Below are positions 24,104-33,892 of a stretch of DNA of 64,000 nt, piece after piece. Source of the stretch: Pseudobacter sp051955275 (lineage in GTDB: Bacteria; Bacteroidota; Bacteroidia; Chitinophagales; Chitinophagaceae); assembly GCF_051955275.1 (NCBI RefSeq), contig NZ_JBQCGW010000273.1, forward strand, positions 1-64,000, given 5' to 3'. Position numbers and translations under genes: made by a program. The notes beneath the pieces were generated by a model that worked only from the letters and a program-made list of their open reading frames with translations, did no database searches and was not told where the DNA came from. Position 1 is the stretch's first letter. Each line of letters starts with the position of its first letter.

Positions 24104-27100
24104 TTATCCTTCCGCGATCTTTCTGAATTTCAGTGTAACAGTGGTCCCGGAATCTTCAGTACTGCGTACGTTCAATGTACCGTCAACAAGGCGGAGCAGG
24201 TCTTTGATGATAACATACCCAAACTGGTACCTGGAAGTTTCTCCTACTGTATAACCAGCCACAAAGGTTTCCATGCTGTTCAGTTTCTTCAACAGATCCG
24301 GGTTTATTCCGGGACCAGTATCGGTCACTGTTATGATCACTTCCTCATCTGTGCTTTCTCCCCGGATGCCTACAGCTCCGGCCGGCGTATATTTCATGGC
24401 ATTCATGGAAAGATTGTAGATGATAACGCCCATGGCCTGCGCGTTTTGTACCATCTCTATATGGGCAGGAACATCAATTTCAAAGTTCAATCCTTTTTCC
24501 CTGGCGAGGGTGGCGGGAATTTCAACCGTTTCAGCAACCAGTTTACTGAGGTTGAACTTTTCCGTTTCCATTTTTACCGACTGGTGGTGGAATTTTATCC
24601 AGTTCAGGATATTCACCGAAAGCGATTCCAGTTCCTTCGCAACGTTGACGATAAACGAAGCTGTATGATAACCTGCATCCGAATCCTGGAAAGCATCCTT
24701 CAGCCTGTTACCCATATATCCCATGAATTTCAGGGGGCTGATCATATCATGACTGATGATGCCGATCAACCTCGCTTTGATATTATTGTCTTCTTCCAGC
24801 CTCAACTGCTGGGCCTGTAATTGTTTCAGCTGGTCTTCGAGCTGCCTGCTTTGTGATTCGATGTTTTGGGTTTGAAGGGCCACCAGTTCCTGCAATTCTT
24901 CTTTCCTGCGGGCAATGGTAGCAGTGCGCCATTTCACCACTCCTGTCAGGAGGGCTATCAGTCCCATGAAGCAGAACAGATAGAACCACCAGGTCTGGAA
25001 CCAGGGTTTGCTGATATGGAATCTGACAGTGCTGATACCGAAATCATCAGGCTTATATCCGTTCCTTACGCGCAGGTGCAGGGTATAATCACCTGGTTGC
25101 AGCCTGCCGAACTGGATGATATTGTTTTGTATGAGATCCTGTGTTTCCCATGTACTGGAATAAGGTTCCAGTTTATAGGAAAAATAAATGTTTTCCGGAT
25201 TGCCAAAGTAAGGCAGGGTGAGTTTAAAGCGCAGGTTCCGCGCATCGTATGGTATATGCTGCAGGTTGCTGTCGCTTACCAGATACAACATAGTATCTAT
25301 CAGTACTTCGTCTATAAAGATCTGACCACCAGGTGGTGGGGTATGAGGCTGTAATGGATCAAATACCGCTATTCCATTCATCGTGGGAAATGAAAACCGG
25401 TTATTGGAAAGCCTGATGGCGCAGGGCTGGCAGCCTCCGTTGAATTCTGTGTTGTAGATGCCGTCTTCCTTTCCGAAATACTGGTAGTAGATTTCGGGCA
25501 GGTCATTTTCAAAAGCTGCCAGGAGGCTTTGCATGCTTGTTTTGAACAACCCGTGGTTGGTACTGATCCAGCAATATCCCTGCTCGTCTGTCATAAAGCA
25601 ATGCGCGTAAGACAGGTACTGGTTCTTATCCGTGGGCATCTTTTTTACAATGCCGTTCTTGTAAATATAAAGTCCCTGTCCATAAGTGCCAATGAACAGG
25701 TAGTCCCCGTATTTCAGCAGGCCGCGTGTTTTGGTGGTGAGGCCCGGAATATGGACCGTATCCAGTTTCTGCGGTCTGTTCACATCGAAGAGCACCAGTT
25801 TTTCCCCTGCAATGGCCAGTACGCCCGGTGCGTATTCAACGGCGGCATCCGGTGCGAGAAATCCTTTCAGGTCTTTGGGATTGTCCGGGATCCGGAAGAG
25901 CTGTTTGTAAGTGTTGTTGGTGATATCTGCAATGAACAGTTCGCTGATCATGTACAGGCGGCCGTTCATTTCCACAAATACCATTTTGTTGACTTCTGTA
26001 CGGGTAGGGATCTTAACAGTGTGGCCATCGCGGTACCAATGTACGATGGTATCTATATTGTGGTACCAGCAATCTCCATTGCTGTCTTTATAGATATTCC
26101 TGGAGCGGAACTTTAATGGGGGGGCTTCTTTAACGAGCGAGCCCTGCGTGGTAAAGTAAAGCCCGGATGAAGTGATAACAGTTCCGGGTACGGCTTCCGC
26201 CTGACCATATTCCTCTTTACCCGCTTCGATATCAGGCTCTGCCCGTACCGGCTGTAGGAACGGTGCTTCTACAATGTATAATCCATTTGTTTCACTGCCT
26301 AAAAAGAGCCGGTTCTGTTCTTCCCAGATCTGTACGGCAATGATATGACTGTTTTCAGGACAGCAATCCCGGCAAACCAGTTGAAGATGCAGGCTGTCGT
26401 TCTTTCCGTTCAGTTTGTAGATATTGGGATAGTCGATGATCACTGGTGCATCCATGCCTGGTTCCCATATTAGCCGGGGCATTTTTTGTTTCCAGCTATT
26501 ATTGGGAGGCAGGCCGTAAACACGCACCGGCATTGCTTTCCCCGTGCTGTGGTTATACCAGGCCATATGCAGCGCTGATTTTACGAAATACGTTTCTTTA
26601 TTCAGCCTGAAGAGTGCCTGATAGCCTGGAAATTCAAGCAACCTTTTTTGTGCTGCCTGGTAATGATAGATATTCCCGAAATGGTGGAATGAAAAACTGC
26701 TGCTGTCGCCTTTCTCATCATCAAATAATACCAGCGGCGGAAGAAAGCCGGAACTTGACAGGTGGCGTAATCTTTCTGCTACTTCGGCTGCCGGCCTTAA
26801 AGTGTATTCTCCGCCCCGGGAGCTATAGGGTGAAAGAAAGAATGTGTCCTTAAAAAGGAATTCAGGATGGTTTTCATTGATCCTGCTCACCAGGAAGTAT
26901 TCATCAGCAAAATAAATGGCGCCTTCCCTGTTGCGGGTCAGCGCGGCGGTTCTGCGATTGGTGAGGTCATCTTTGTTATTCCTGAAGCTGGTGAAATATT
27001 TACCATCGAAGCGTACAAGCCCTGCCTGGCTGCCAATCCAGAGGAAGCCGTTCTTTTTATCGAGCTGCAGCCCTTTGATGCCATTGGCCGGCAAGCCGTT

Positions 27101-27217
27101 CTCATTGGTAAAATGCCGGATGATATGTTTTTGCCGGGCATGAACGGAAACGGCCTGTAACAGCCACAGGATAGTGGCCAGGATTTTCAGGGGTGTATTC
27201 GTTGCGTTCATGGGCAT
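24104..27217 (-). CDS. Two-component propeller sensor histidine kinase (module A)
   Basis: This 1037-residue inner-membrane sensor kinase starts with a signal peptide or anchor (1-28). A large periplasmic part follows, made of two-component-regulator propeller repeats (about 35-640; NENGLPANGIKGLQLDKKNGFLWIG, GYCWISTNHGLF), a Y_Y_Y domain (about 675-735; YKLEPYSSTWE, PGDYTLHLRVRNG), a membrane segment (about 748-770), a coiled coil (about 775-815), a HisKA domain with the histidine in IGIISHDMISPLK (about 820) and an HATPase domain (N box NAMKYTP, G1 DTGPGINPD). The G2 box reads QFGYVII, not the usual GLGLxI. There is no receiver or AraC domain, so it needs a separate regulator, most likely the NarL-type protein just downstream. 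The ligand is unknown. Confidence 0.93.
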   Translation of the reverse strand: MPMNATNTPLKILATILWLLQAVSVHARQKHIIRHFTNENGLPANGIKGLQLDKKNGFLWIGSQAGLVRFDGKYFTSFRNNKDDLTNRRTAALTRNREGAIYFADEYFLVSRINENHPEFLFKDTFFLSPYSSRGGEYTLRPAAEVAERLRHLSSSGFLPPLVLFDDEKGDSSSFSFHHFGNIYHYQAAQKRLLEFPGYQALFRLNKETYFVKSALHMAWYNHSTGKAMPVRVYGLPPNNSWKQKMPRLIWEPGMDAPVIIDYPNIYKLNGKNDSLHLQLVCRDCCPENSHIIAVQIWEEQNRLFLGSETNGLYIVEAPFLQPVRAEPDIEAGKEEYGQAEAVPGTVITSSGLYFTTQGSLVKEAPPLKFRSRNIYKDSNGDCWYHNIDTIVHWYRDGHTVKIPTRTEVNKMVFVEMNGRLYMISELFIADITNNTYKQLFRIPDNPKDLKGFLAPDAAVEYAPGVLAIAGEKLVLFDVNRPQKLDTVHIPGLTTKTRGLLKYGDYLFIGTYGQGLYIYKNGIVKKMPTDKNQYLSYAHCFMTDEQGYCWISTNHGLFKTSMQSLLAAFENDLPEIYYQYFGKEDGIYNTEFNGGCQPCAIRLSNNRFSFPTMNGIAVFDPLQPHTPPPGGQIFIDEVLIDTMLYLVSDSNLQHIPYDARNLRFKLTLPYFGNPENIYFSYKLEPYSSTWETQDLIQNNIIQFGRLQPGDYTLHLRVRNGYKPDDFGISTVRFHISKPWFQTWWFYLFCFMGLIALLTGVVKWRTATIARRKEELQELVALQTQNIESQSRQLEDQLKQLQAQQLRLEEDNNIKARLIGIISHDMISPLKFMGYMGNRLKDAFQDSDAGYHTASFIVNVAKELESLSVNILNWIKFHHQSVKMETEKFNLSKLVAETVEIPATLAREKGLNFEIDVPAHIEMVQNAQAMGVIIYNLSMNAMKYTPAGAVGIRGESTDEEVIITVTDTGPGINPDLLKKLNSMETFVAGYTVGETSRYQFGYVIIKDLLRLVDGTLNVRSTEDSGTTVTLKFRKIAEG

Positions 27218-27261
27218 CGAATATAGTAAGAAGCGGGTAGTTGAAATGAAATAGTGTCAAT

Positions 27262-27294
27262 AAAAAAACTCCGGTCAGGGATATGACCGGAGTT
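27262..27294 (-). terminator. Rho-independent terminator after the module A surface protein
   Basis: On the minus strand, an 11-base perfect stem (AACTCCGGTCA / TGACCGGAGTT, 27267-27277 and 27284-27294) with a 6-base loop is followed by a run of seven T. It lies between the stop of the T9SS protein gene (27337) and the kinase gene start (27217), so the two are probably transcribed separately or with partial read-through. Confidence 0.88.
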
Positions 27295-27336
27295 GTGATT
27301 GTTTTTTCAGCTGCTTTGCAGCAGGAGCTGCATCGT

Positions 27337-30300
27337 TTAGGGCCTGATGATGGAGAAACTTTTTCTTTCTGCTCCATTGATCACCTGCAGTACATAAGTT
27401 GCTTTCGGTAAAGTCTGCATGCTTACAAAACGGGTGGATCCGTTTCCGCTGATCACCGGGTTCATGCGCTGCCCCCAGATATTGTAAACCTGGATGCTGG
27501 CGCGCTCATAACCGGCAGGCAGTGTTACCTGAACGCGGTTGTCTGTGATCTTCGGATATACGTTGATGGTTTCGCTGGCACACCTGTTCTTTACGAAAAT
27601 GATATTGCTGTGTTTGAATCTGGCATCGGTATCAACCAGCTTCAGGCGGTAATAATTGGAGGATGCTTCAGGTGAAATATCGGTCCAGTTAAAATCTGAT
27701 GCGCCGGAGTAAGCCACTGTAGCCATTTTGGTGAAAGTTTGAGCATCTGTGCTTTTCTCGATTTCAAAATGGCTGAAGTTGACGGCTTCGCTTACTTTCC
27801 AGTTGAGGCGGATATTGCAATCCACCTGTTTGCCGGTGAAACTTTCCAGGGTGATGGGCAGGGTGGATGCATTGGTGATCACAATCTCATCGCTGATAGT
27901 GCAGCCGTCGGGGAAGCTTACATCCACGGAGTAGGTACCGGGGCCTGTGATCTCCAGTGTATCTGCGGTGCTGTTATCGTTCCAGGTGAACTGGGAACCG
28001 GGAGCGCCAAAGAAGCCAGTGGTGTAAAGTGTAACAGGATAATCTGCAGGGTTAACTGCCCTGTCTGCTCCCAGGCCTAAGATAGGCGATGCCCCGTCAT
28101 AAGGCGCGATGTTCCAGTTGGTATTGTTACCCAGGTCTGTGCTATGCTTTTGCGCGGAGAAAGGGGCAGCGGTTCCGGCCGCAGTGATCCTTCTCATTCT
28201 GATGTAATCAAAGCTTACGGGGTCCCCATTCTTGGTGATGGTGGCATTGACGGTAGTGCTTGAACTTACGATCTCGGTGGCACGGCAGGGAGTGCCACTG
28301 CCATACCAGGCATCGTTCACTGTATTGTTGCTGCCTGCAAGCAGCGTATAAGTATTGCCGGGGAAGAAGATCAGGGTGTCCATCACGTTGCCGCTGCCGG
28401 TGATGGTGCCGCTGCCTTTGAACTCAACCCGGTCGATGGTATTGTTGCTTCCGGTGATACCAACAGTAGCGGTAGTAGAGGCATTGGTAAAAGTAAGCCT
28501 GTTGATCACAGTGTTGTTCATGGCCACAGTAGTGGAAGTTAAACCGGTTATCAATACAGTATCGTATTGCATGCCTTCAGCCTTGAAGTCGCCGGTGGTA
28601 ATGCTGGAGTTGGCGGCATTCAGGGTGTGGTTGGCGGCAGCTCCCTGGAAGCGCCAGCCGAAGGGGCAGGTAACAGTGGAGTTGCTGATATCGATGGCAA
28701 ACACATTGTTGATGGCCACTGAATTATCGATCTGCAATATATCAAGCCTGATCCCTGAAGCATTGAATGCTCCGTTGTAGAAGGATATATTGGTTTGGGC
28801 ATTGCTGAAATCGTTCAGCACGGTAAGGCTGCTGCCTGTTTTATCGATCGCTATATCGAAGTTGCCCAAAACATTGCCTGTGAGGAAGGCGGGAGCAGGG
28901 CCTTTGAATAATACTGCCGCATCAAAAGTAGCAGCAGGATTGAGCACCAGATTATCACCCCAGATCTCCATATTCCAGGTGGCTGTCTTGTTCCAGATGG
29001 GGGCATTGGTGGCCGCAGCCCAGTTTACGTTTCTCGCATAGGCATTACCGGTACTGATGGTGACTGTTTTACTGGAGGGGGTAAATCCGCTGCCTGCATC
29101 AAAGTATACATCATCGTATACGGTAGGCACACAGGCTCCGGGCGTTCCGCCGCTGGTAAGGCTCCAGTGGTTGGGATCGTTCCAGTCTCCTGCGCCGCCA
29201 ACCCAGTAACGGGGGCTTGCCGCCGCGGCATTGATGGTCCAGCCCGTGTTGCCGCCTGCATCGGCGCCGTTGACAACATAGGGTACACCAGGGCCGGTCA
29301 CACGCAGGTTCTGCAGGTATACATTATCGATATGAACTTCGGTAGTGCTCTGGAGGGCCAGTGTGGGTGTGCCGCCGCCGCCGCCTCTCAATTCGCTGAG
29401 CCCGCTGCAGGGAGTTGCTTCTGCTTTGATGTATTTGAGAATGTTATTGGTTCCTGAGAAGATATAATTTCTTGAACCGGCCAGTATCAGGGAGTCGATA
29501 GTGTTACTGGTGCTATTTCCGATGGTACCCGATCCTTTATATTCCAGGCGGCGGATGGTGTTGTTGTTCAGGATCCTGCCGAGGCTGGTAGGGGAGGTGG
29601 AGGTGAAGGTCAGTTGTCCGAAACTGGTATTGGAGATATCGAAATCAGTAGCGCTTTCACGTCTGATCTCGGAGAGCTCCACCCAGGGATAGGTACCAGA
29701 CGGCGCGTTGGTAGCGAACCTGGCATGGGAAGTAATGCGCGATCCGGTGGCAGTCATGGATTTATTGGCTCCAAAATACACCCACCTTAAGTTGGCCGTG
29801 ATGGTTGCATTGGTAATATCCAGGGCTCTGGCAGCCGAGTTGTTACTGGCGAAGATCCAGAATGTAACGGTACGTCCGGACATATTCAATCCTCCGCTTC
29901 CGAAGTTGATACTGGAATTGCTGCCTGTGTTGATCCAGTCATCCAGTAATGTGAGAGAGCCGCTGCCGTCTTTGTAAACTGAAATGGAAAAATTACTTGT
30001 TCCCCCTGCCGCACCATTGGTGGTGAGCGTAGCGGCATCGGGGCCATAGAACTCAAACCCTGCAATATAACTTACAGTGGGCTGCAGCACTGCGGAACCA
30101 TATATTCTGAATGTACCGCCGGCTTCATTGAAAGTGGTGGCACCAACGCCGGAAGCCCAGGTGATATTTTTACAGAATGAACTGCTGCTGGTAGTTACTG
30201 TCTGGCCTGCGAGACCACTGGCTGCATCGAACACCACGTTGTCGTTCTTGAAGGGAACACAGGCGCCGCCCGTGCCGCCGCTGCTGAGGCTCCAGTGGGC

Positions 30301-31644
30301 TTTATTATTCCAGTCTCCTGCACCGCCTACCCAATAGAGCGTAGTGCCCGTGCCTGATGGCTCTGTGATGGTAAAGCCTGAATTGCCCGTTCCATCGATA
30401 CCATTCACTGCAATAGGAGTAACAGGGCCGGTGGCGATCACATTGGTAAGGACCACATTGCTGATATCCACGATAGCGCCGGAAGCAAAATTAACGGTGC
30501 CGGTAGCCGCATCACCATAAATTTCCGTATAGGCATCACAGGGAGCGCCGGACAGGTAGAGATATTTATTGATATTGAATGTGCCTCTGAATGTGGTGGT
30601 GCGATTGGGAGCCAGGATAACACTGTCCACCGTATTCACGTAATTGTTGCTCACCTGGAAACTGTTGAGTGCAGTGATCTTCCGGATCACATTGTTGGTG
30701 CCATCTATGGATGCTGCCAGTGTGAAAAGAACGGAACCGATGGTGTTGTTGGCGCCTATTGAACCCTGCCCGTTGAATACAAGTGTATCAACAGTGTTAT
30801 TATTCCCGATATCCATGAATGCTCCTCCCGCTCCTGAAAAGGTAAGGGACTTGAATGTGGAGTTGGAGACAATGATGGTATTGGGGCCGGAGCCGTTGTT
30901 TGCCGTTACCCTGTTATACACGCCACCATCATTTACAAAAGTATAAGCCGTCAGCGTTGAACCGGTTGCATTGACGGTTTTGTTGAGATTGGTAAACCGG
31001 TACGCAAGACGCGCGCTCATAGTGGCATTGGTCATTTCAAGTACACGCAGATTGGTGTTTTCACTGCTGAACTGGAGGATATTCACCGTTTTCCCGGATA
31101 CGTCAAATGTACCTGCCGTGAGATAGACCCAGTTGGTGCCGGAAGAATTGGTGTTTGCCGTAACAACCAGGTCATCCGTCAGGGTAAGACTGCTGCCTGG
31201 CTTATCGACCTCCAGACCAAACTCACCCAAAACATTTCCATTGGTGGTGAGGGTGGCTGGCGTTGCTCCCTGAAACCTGAAGAGCACATTGTAGGTGGTA
31301 ACAGGCGAAAGCACCAGATTTCCGCTGACCGATACCGTGAATGTTGCGTTGCTGGTAATGATGCGCGGGTTATTGGGAACACCGGCCCAGGTCATATTAT
31401 TACAAAAGGAATTTGCATTGACCGTTACGGTATTGGTGGCAGTAGTGGTGCCAAACCCGCTGTTTGAATCGAAGAACACGTTGTCGGAAGAAGAAGGTAC
31501 GATACTGGGGATGGAACCTGCACTGCTGCCGAGGCGCCAGTGGTTCAGATCGCTCCAGTTACCAGCTCCGCCTACCCAATAATAATCTGCTGCATGGAGT
31601 TGTTGCACAAACAATACTCCAAGAAGAAGTAAAATTTTTTTCAT
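27337..31644 (-). CDS. Three-module T9SS surface protein (YWVGGAGNW repeats)
   Basis: This 1435-residue protein is exported by Sec (signal peptide MKKILLLLGVLFVQQLHA) and then by T9SS. It has three modules of about 400 residues starting near residues 22, 433 and 811. Each opens with YYWVGGAGNWSDLNHW or a close variant, then DNVFFDSNSGF and FCNNMTWA, then many Asn/Thr-rich beta-strand stretches (NNTIDSLIL-like), as in parallel beta-helix adhesins. After about residue 1190 come an Ig/PKD-like part (SQFTWNDNSTADTLEITGPGTYSVDV), a fibronectin-like part (LPITLESFTGK...NYYRLKLVD) and a type A sorting domain (about 1355-1435; NVYPKITDNRVQV, SIQVYNIWGQR, ATYVLQVINGAERKSF). It is likely a surface adhesin or matrix protein. 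It lies next to the module A kinase and regulator on the same strand. Confidence 0.88.
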   Translation of the reverse strand: MKKILLLLGVLFVQQLHAADYYWVGGAGNWSDLNHWRLGSSAGSIPSIVPSSSDNVFFDSNSGFGTTTATNTVTVNANSFCNNMTWAGVPNNPRIITSNATFTVSVSGNLVLSPVTTYNVLFRFQGATPATLTTNGNVLGEFGLEVDKPGSSLTLTDDLVVTANTNSSGTNWVYLTAGTFDVSGKTVNILQFSSENTNLRVLEMTNATMSARLAYRFTNLNKTVNATGSTLTAYTFVNDGGVYNRVTANNGSGPNTIIVSNSTFKSLTFSGAGGAFMDIGNNNTVDTLVFNGQGSIGANNTIGSVLFTLAASIDGTNNVIRKITALNSFQVSNNYVNTVDSVILAPNRTTTFRGTFNINKYLYLSGAPCDAYTEIYGDAATGTVNFASGAIVDISNVVLTNVIATGPVTPIAVNGIDGTGNSGFTITEPSGTGTTLYWVGGAGDWNNKAHWSLSSGGTGGACVPFKNDNVVFDAASGLAGQTVTTSSSSFCKNITWASGVGATTFNEAGGTFRIYGSAVLQPTVSYIAGFEFYGPDAATLTTNGAAGGTSNFSISVYKDGSGSLTLLDDWINTGSNSSINFGSGGLNMSGRTVTFWIFASNNSAARALDITNATITANLRWVYFGANKSMTATGSRITSHARFATNAPSGTYPWVELSEIRRESATDFDISNTSFGQLTFTSTSPTSLGRILNNNTIRRLEYKGSGTIGNSTSNTIDSLILAGSRNYIFSGTNNILKYIKAEATPCSGLSELRGGGGGTPTLALQSTTEVHIDNVYLQNLRVTGPGVPYVVNGADAGGNTGWTINAAAASPRYWVGGAGDWNDPNHWSLTSGGTPGACVPTVYDDVYFDAGSGFTPSSKTVTISTGNAYARNVNWAAATNAPIWNKTATWNMEIWGDNLVLNPAATFDAAVLFKGPAPAFLTGNVLGNFDIAIDKTGSSLTVLNDFSNAQTNISFYNGAFNASGIRLDILQIDNSVAINNVFAIDISNSTVTCPFGWRFQGAAANHTLNAANSSITTGDFKAEGMQYDTVLITGLTSTTVAMNNTVINRLTFTNASTTATVGITGSNNTIDRVEFKGSGTITGSGNVMDTLIFFPGNTYTLLAGSNNTVNDAWYGSGTPCRATEIVSSSTTVNATITKNGDPVSFDYIRMRRITAAGTAAPFSAQKHSTDLGNNTNWNIAPYDGASPILGLGADRAVNPADYPVTLYTTGFFGAPGSQFTWNDNSTADTLEITGPGTYSVDVSFPDGCTISDEIVITNASTLPITLESFTGKQVDCNIRLNWKVSEAVNFSHFEIEKSTDAQTFTKMATVAYSGASDFNWTDISPEASSNYYRLKLVDTDARFKHSNIIFVKNRCASETINVYPKITDNRVQVTLPAGYERASIQVYNIWGQRMNPVISGNGSTRFVSMQTLPKATYVLQVINGAERKSFSIIRP

Positions 31645-31756
31645 GGGATCTTGATGAAATGGTTAAGACAATTGAATAGAAGTAATGAATAATGTGAAGG
31701 TAGAACCGCTAAAAAATGTGGGTTGTACAGTAAATTGAAAAGGGCTGTACGATTTG

Positions 31757-31785
31757 TACTACAGGTATCCCGCCTGTATCTGAAA
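31757..31785. promoter_or_regulatory. Inverted-repeat site shared with the 51.5 kb intergenic region
   Basis: TACAGG-N7-CCTGTA (31760-31778) lies between the T9SS protein gene (minus) and the cassette 4 sigma gene (plus). The overlapping stretch TACTACAGGTAT (31757-31768) recurs exactly as its reverse complement at 51485-51496. CAGGTAT-N7-GTATCTGAAA (31762-31785) recurs as CAGGTAT-N4-GTATCTGAAA at 51666-51686. Both places are upstream of large T9SS protein genes, so a shared regulator (such as one of the NarL-type proteins) is plausible. Confidence 0.45.
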
Positions 31786-31839
31786 TTTCCATTTCCCAAA
31801 TTTATTCTAATTTACACATGCAATCATTAATGTTATATA

Positions 31840-32439
31840 TTGGTTTACAGTAATTTACAACAAGGCGAAGATGAAAAGCACCTGCTGGAACAAATTGCCG
31901 GTGGCGATGAGAGGGCATTTTCCATTATCATGAACCGCTATGCCAACCGTATTTACTCATACCTTATTTACTGGTTGAAACAGCCTGAACTGGCTGAGGA
32001 GATCCTCCAGGACATATTTACCAGCCTTTGGAAGTACAGGGATAACATCACAGGGATCGATAATTTCCCCGGATACATCTTCGTGATCACAAGGAACAGG
32101 GCCAAAGCCGCATTAAAGCAGCAAATGCTCGGTAGCCAGCCAATAAATCCTGACCATCTCTATAAACTTACCTATGGTCAAACCGGTCAGCAGGAGCTGG
32201 AATCCAAAGAACTGATGGAGATCCTGCAACGGGGTATCGATCAATTGCCGGCACGTAGGAAGGAGGTGTTCTTTCTCAGCAGGAAAGAAGACCTTACCTA
32301 CGAAGAGATCGCCCAACGCCTGGGCATCAGCCGCAGTGCGGTACGGCAACATATTGTGGAAGCGCTGGTGTTTTTAAGGCACTATCTGAAAAAAAATGCC
32401 GGTATCATTATTTCCATCCTGGCCGGATTTGTACGGTAA
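31840..32439 (+). CDS. ECF RNA polymerase sigma factor (cassette 4)
   Basis: This ECF sigma-70 factor of 199 residues heads the plus-strand operon to 44.85 kb. Region 2 lies at about residues 25-95 (IMNRYANRIYSYLIYWLKQPELAEEILQDIFTSLWKYR). Region 4 lies at about 130-180 (LPARRKEVFFLSRKEDLTYEEIAQRLGISRSAVRQHIVEALVFLR). The C-terminal tail is hydrophobic (IIISILAGFV). No ATG in frame gives a full N-terminus: the start used is a TTG at 31840 (reading MVYSNLQQGED), just after an in-frame stop at 31828. An ATA or internal start cannot be ruled out. The FecR gene starts 69 bases after its stop. Confidence 0.9.
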   Translation: MVYSNLQQGEDEKHLLEQIAGGDERAFSIIMNRYANRIYSYLIYWLKQPELAEEILQDIFTSLWKYRDNITGIDNFPGYIFVITRNRAKAALKQQMLGSQPINPDHLYKLTYGQTGQQELESKELMEILQRGIDQLPARRKEVFFLSRKEDLTYEEIAQRLGISRSAVRQHIVEALVFLRHYLKKNAGIIISILAGFVR

Positions 32440-32508
32440 AAAAATATTTTCTTTTTTTTCAGTCCGACCTGTCCTCTTTCCAAAAATCATACACTCTTAT
32501 ACCAATAC

Positions 32509-33690
32509 ATGCAAACGCAGACATTTGAATATTATATAGACAGGTATCTCCAGGGAAGTATTACTTCTGAAGAATTGACCGTGTTCCGCAGTTTTTTGCA
32601 GGATCCTCAAAACGATGAAGTGCTGCAGCAGGCAATGAAAAACAGTTGGGAAGAATGGGGTGGGCATGACCTCAGCTTCCCCGATGTATTGGAAAACCTG
32701 GAGCAGAAACTGAAGGCGGAGCGCATGTCCCGGGAATTACCCTCCGTAAAACCTCTTCCTCTTTACCGCCGGTCATGGGTCCGTTATGCAGCCGCAGCCA
32801 TTTTGATCGCCGGCATTTCAACCGCAATAATGCTGTCCGCTGACAGGCGTACAAAGTCAGCCCCCGGGGCTGGGGCGGGCATTGTTTCGTCAGGCATCCT
32901 TCCCGGCACCAACAAAGCGGTACTGACTGTTGACGATAAACAAATTGACCTTTCCTCTGATAAAACGGGCATTGCCGTGGGAGCAACCATTGCCTATTCA
33001 GATGGCGAACAGCTGGCCGATGCAGGAAAAATGATAAAGCTGGCCACCCCCAATGGAGGCCAATACCAACTGACTTTACCCGATGGTACAAAAGCCTGGC
33101 TGAACGCAGCGTCCAGTATCAGTTTCCCTTCTGTTTTCAATAACGGGAAAAGACAGATCAGCGTTACAGGTGAGGTTTTCCTGGAAGTGGCGCAGGACAG
33201 GTCCAGCACATTTACCGTGGATATAGATGGTCAGTCAACAGTACAGGTGCTTGGCACCAGTTTCAATATCAATGCTTATGGTGATGAAGGAAATATTCAA
33301 ACAACGCTGATCAATGGAAGTGTAAAAATAGTACCTGCTGTTACCAATGAGAAGACCGCAACTACAACGGCAGTTATCCTGAAGCCAGGTCAGCAGGCTA
33401 TTCAATCCATAAAGGCGGCAGAGCCGATAAAGATCATCAATACCCCTAACCCCGACCAGATCCTCGCCTGGAAAAACGGAATATTCGAGTTCAATGGCGC
33501 TAATCTCAGACAGGTAATGAAGCAATTGGAAAGATGGTACAATATCCGGGTGGAATACAGTAACAATGTGCCGGATATCATTTTCAAAGGAGAGTTTTAC
33601 AGGAATGTCAACCTCTCCGATATACTGGAAGTGTTGACGGAAATGGGAGTGAAATTCCGGATGGAAGGAAAAACACTCAAGGTACTCTGA
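32509..33690 (+). CDS. FecR-family anti-sigma factor (cassette 4)
   Basis: This inner-membrane anti-sigma factor of 393 residues has a cytoplasmic part (1-85, with the usual YYIDRYLQGSITSEELTVFRSFLQ), a membrane segment (about 88-108, WVRYAAAAILIAGISTAIML) and an additional periplasmic stretch (110-185). The FecR domain follows (about 180-285; LPDGTKAWLNAASSISFPSVF, GEVFLEVAQD, VLGTSFNINAYGDE), then the DUF4974 domain (about 315-390). This is the standard long form of Bacteroidota FecR proteins, unlike the shorter cassettes 1-3. It should control the sigma factor just upstream and read the STN domain of the SusC downstream. Confidence 0.94.
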   Translation: MQTQTFEYYIDRYLQGSITSEELTVFRSFLQDPQNDEVLQQAMKNSWEEWGGHDLSFPDVLENLEQKLKAERMSRELPSVKPLPLYRRSWVRYAAAAILIAGISTAIMLSADRRTKSAPGAGAGIVSSGILPGTNKAVLTVDDKQIDLSSDKTGIAVGATIAYSDGEQLADAGKMIKLATPNGGQYQLTLPDGTKAWLNAASSISFPSVFNNGKRQISVTGEVFLEVAQDRSSTFTVDIDGQSTVQVLGTSFNINAYGDEGNIQTTLINGSVKIVPAVTNEKTATTTAVILKPGQQAIQSIKAAEPIKIINTPNPDQILAWKNGIFEFNGANLRQVMKQLERWYNIRVEYSNNVPDIIFKGEFYRNVNLSDILEVLTEMGVKFRMEGKTLKVL

Positions 33691-33804
33691 TCACCCTGCA
33701 CGCCATTAGTGGAACAAACAATTTTACAGCTCAACAAGCTCATCATAGAACCAACAATCTAAAAATTAAGATGCATTAAACGTTCACCGCTCTCCAAATA
33801 AAAA

Positions 33805-33830
33805 CCGGAAGAGGTCTGAAGCTCTTCCGG
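33805..33830 (+). promoter_or_regulatory. Hairpin in the leader between FecR and SusC genes
   Basis: CCGGAAGAG, eight bases, CTCTTCCGG: a perfect 9-base stem, 62 bases before the SusC start. No T run follows (AATACGTTTGG), so it is more likely a leader or attenuator-type structure, an mRNA-processing site, or a weak terminator for the sigma-FecR transcript than a strong terminator. Confidence 0.55.
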
Positions 33831-33892
33831 AATACGTTTGGATTACCAAAAACTGATAGGTCTCTTCCAAGACTGCTTTCTTCACCCAAACA

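Noticed and set aside
27337..31644. Possible CRISPR-like or tandem short repeats
   Set aside because: The repetition is at protein level, with long diverged modules in an open frame; there are no short identical repeats with equal spacers.
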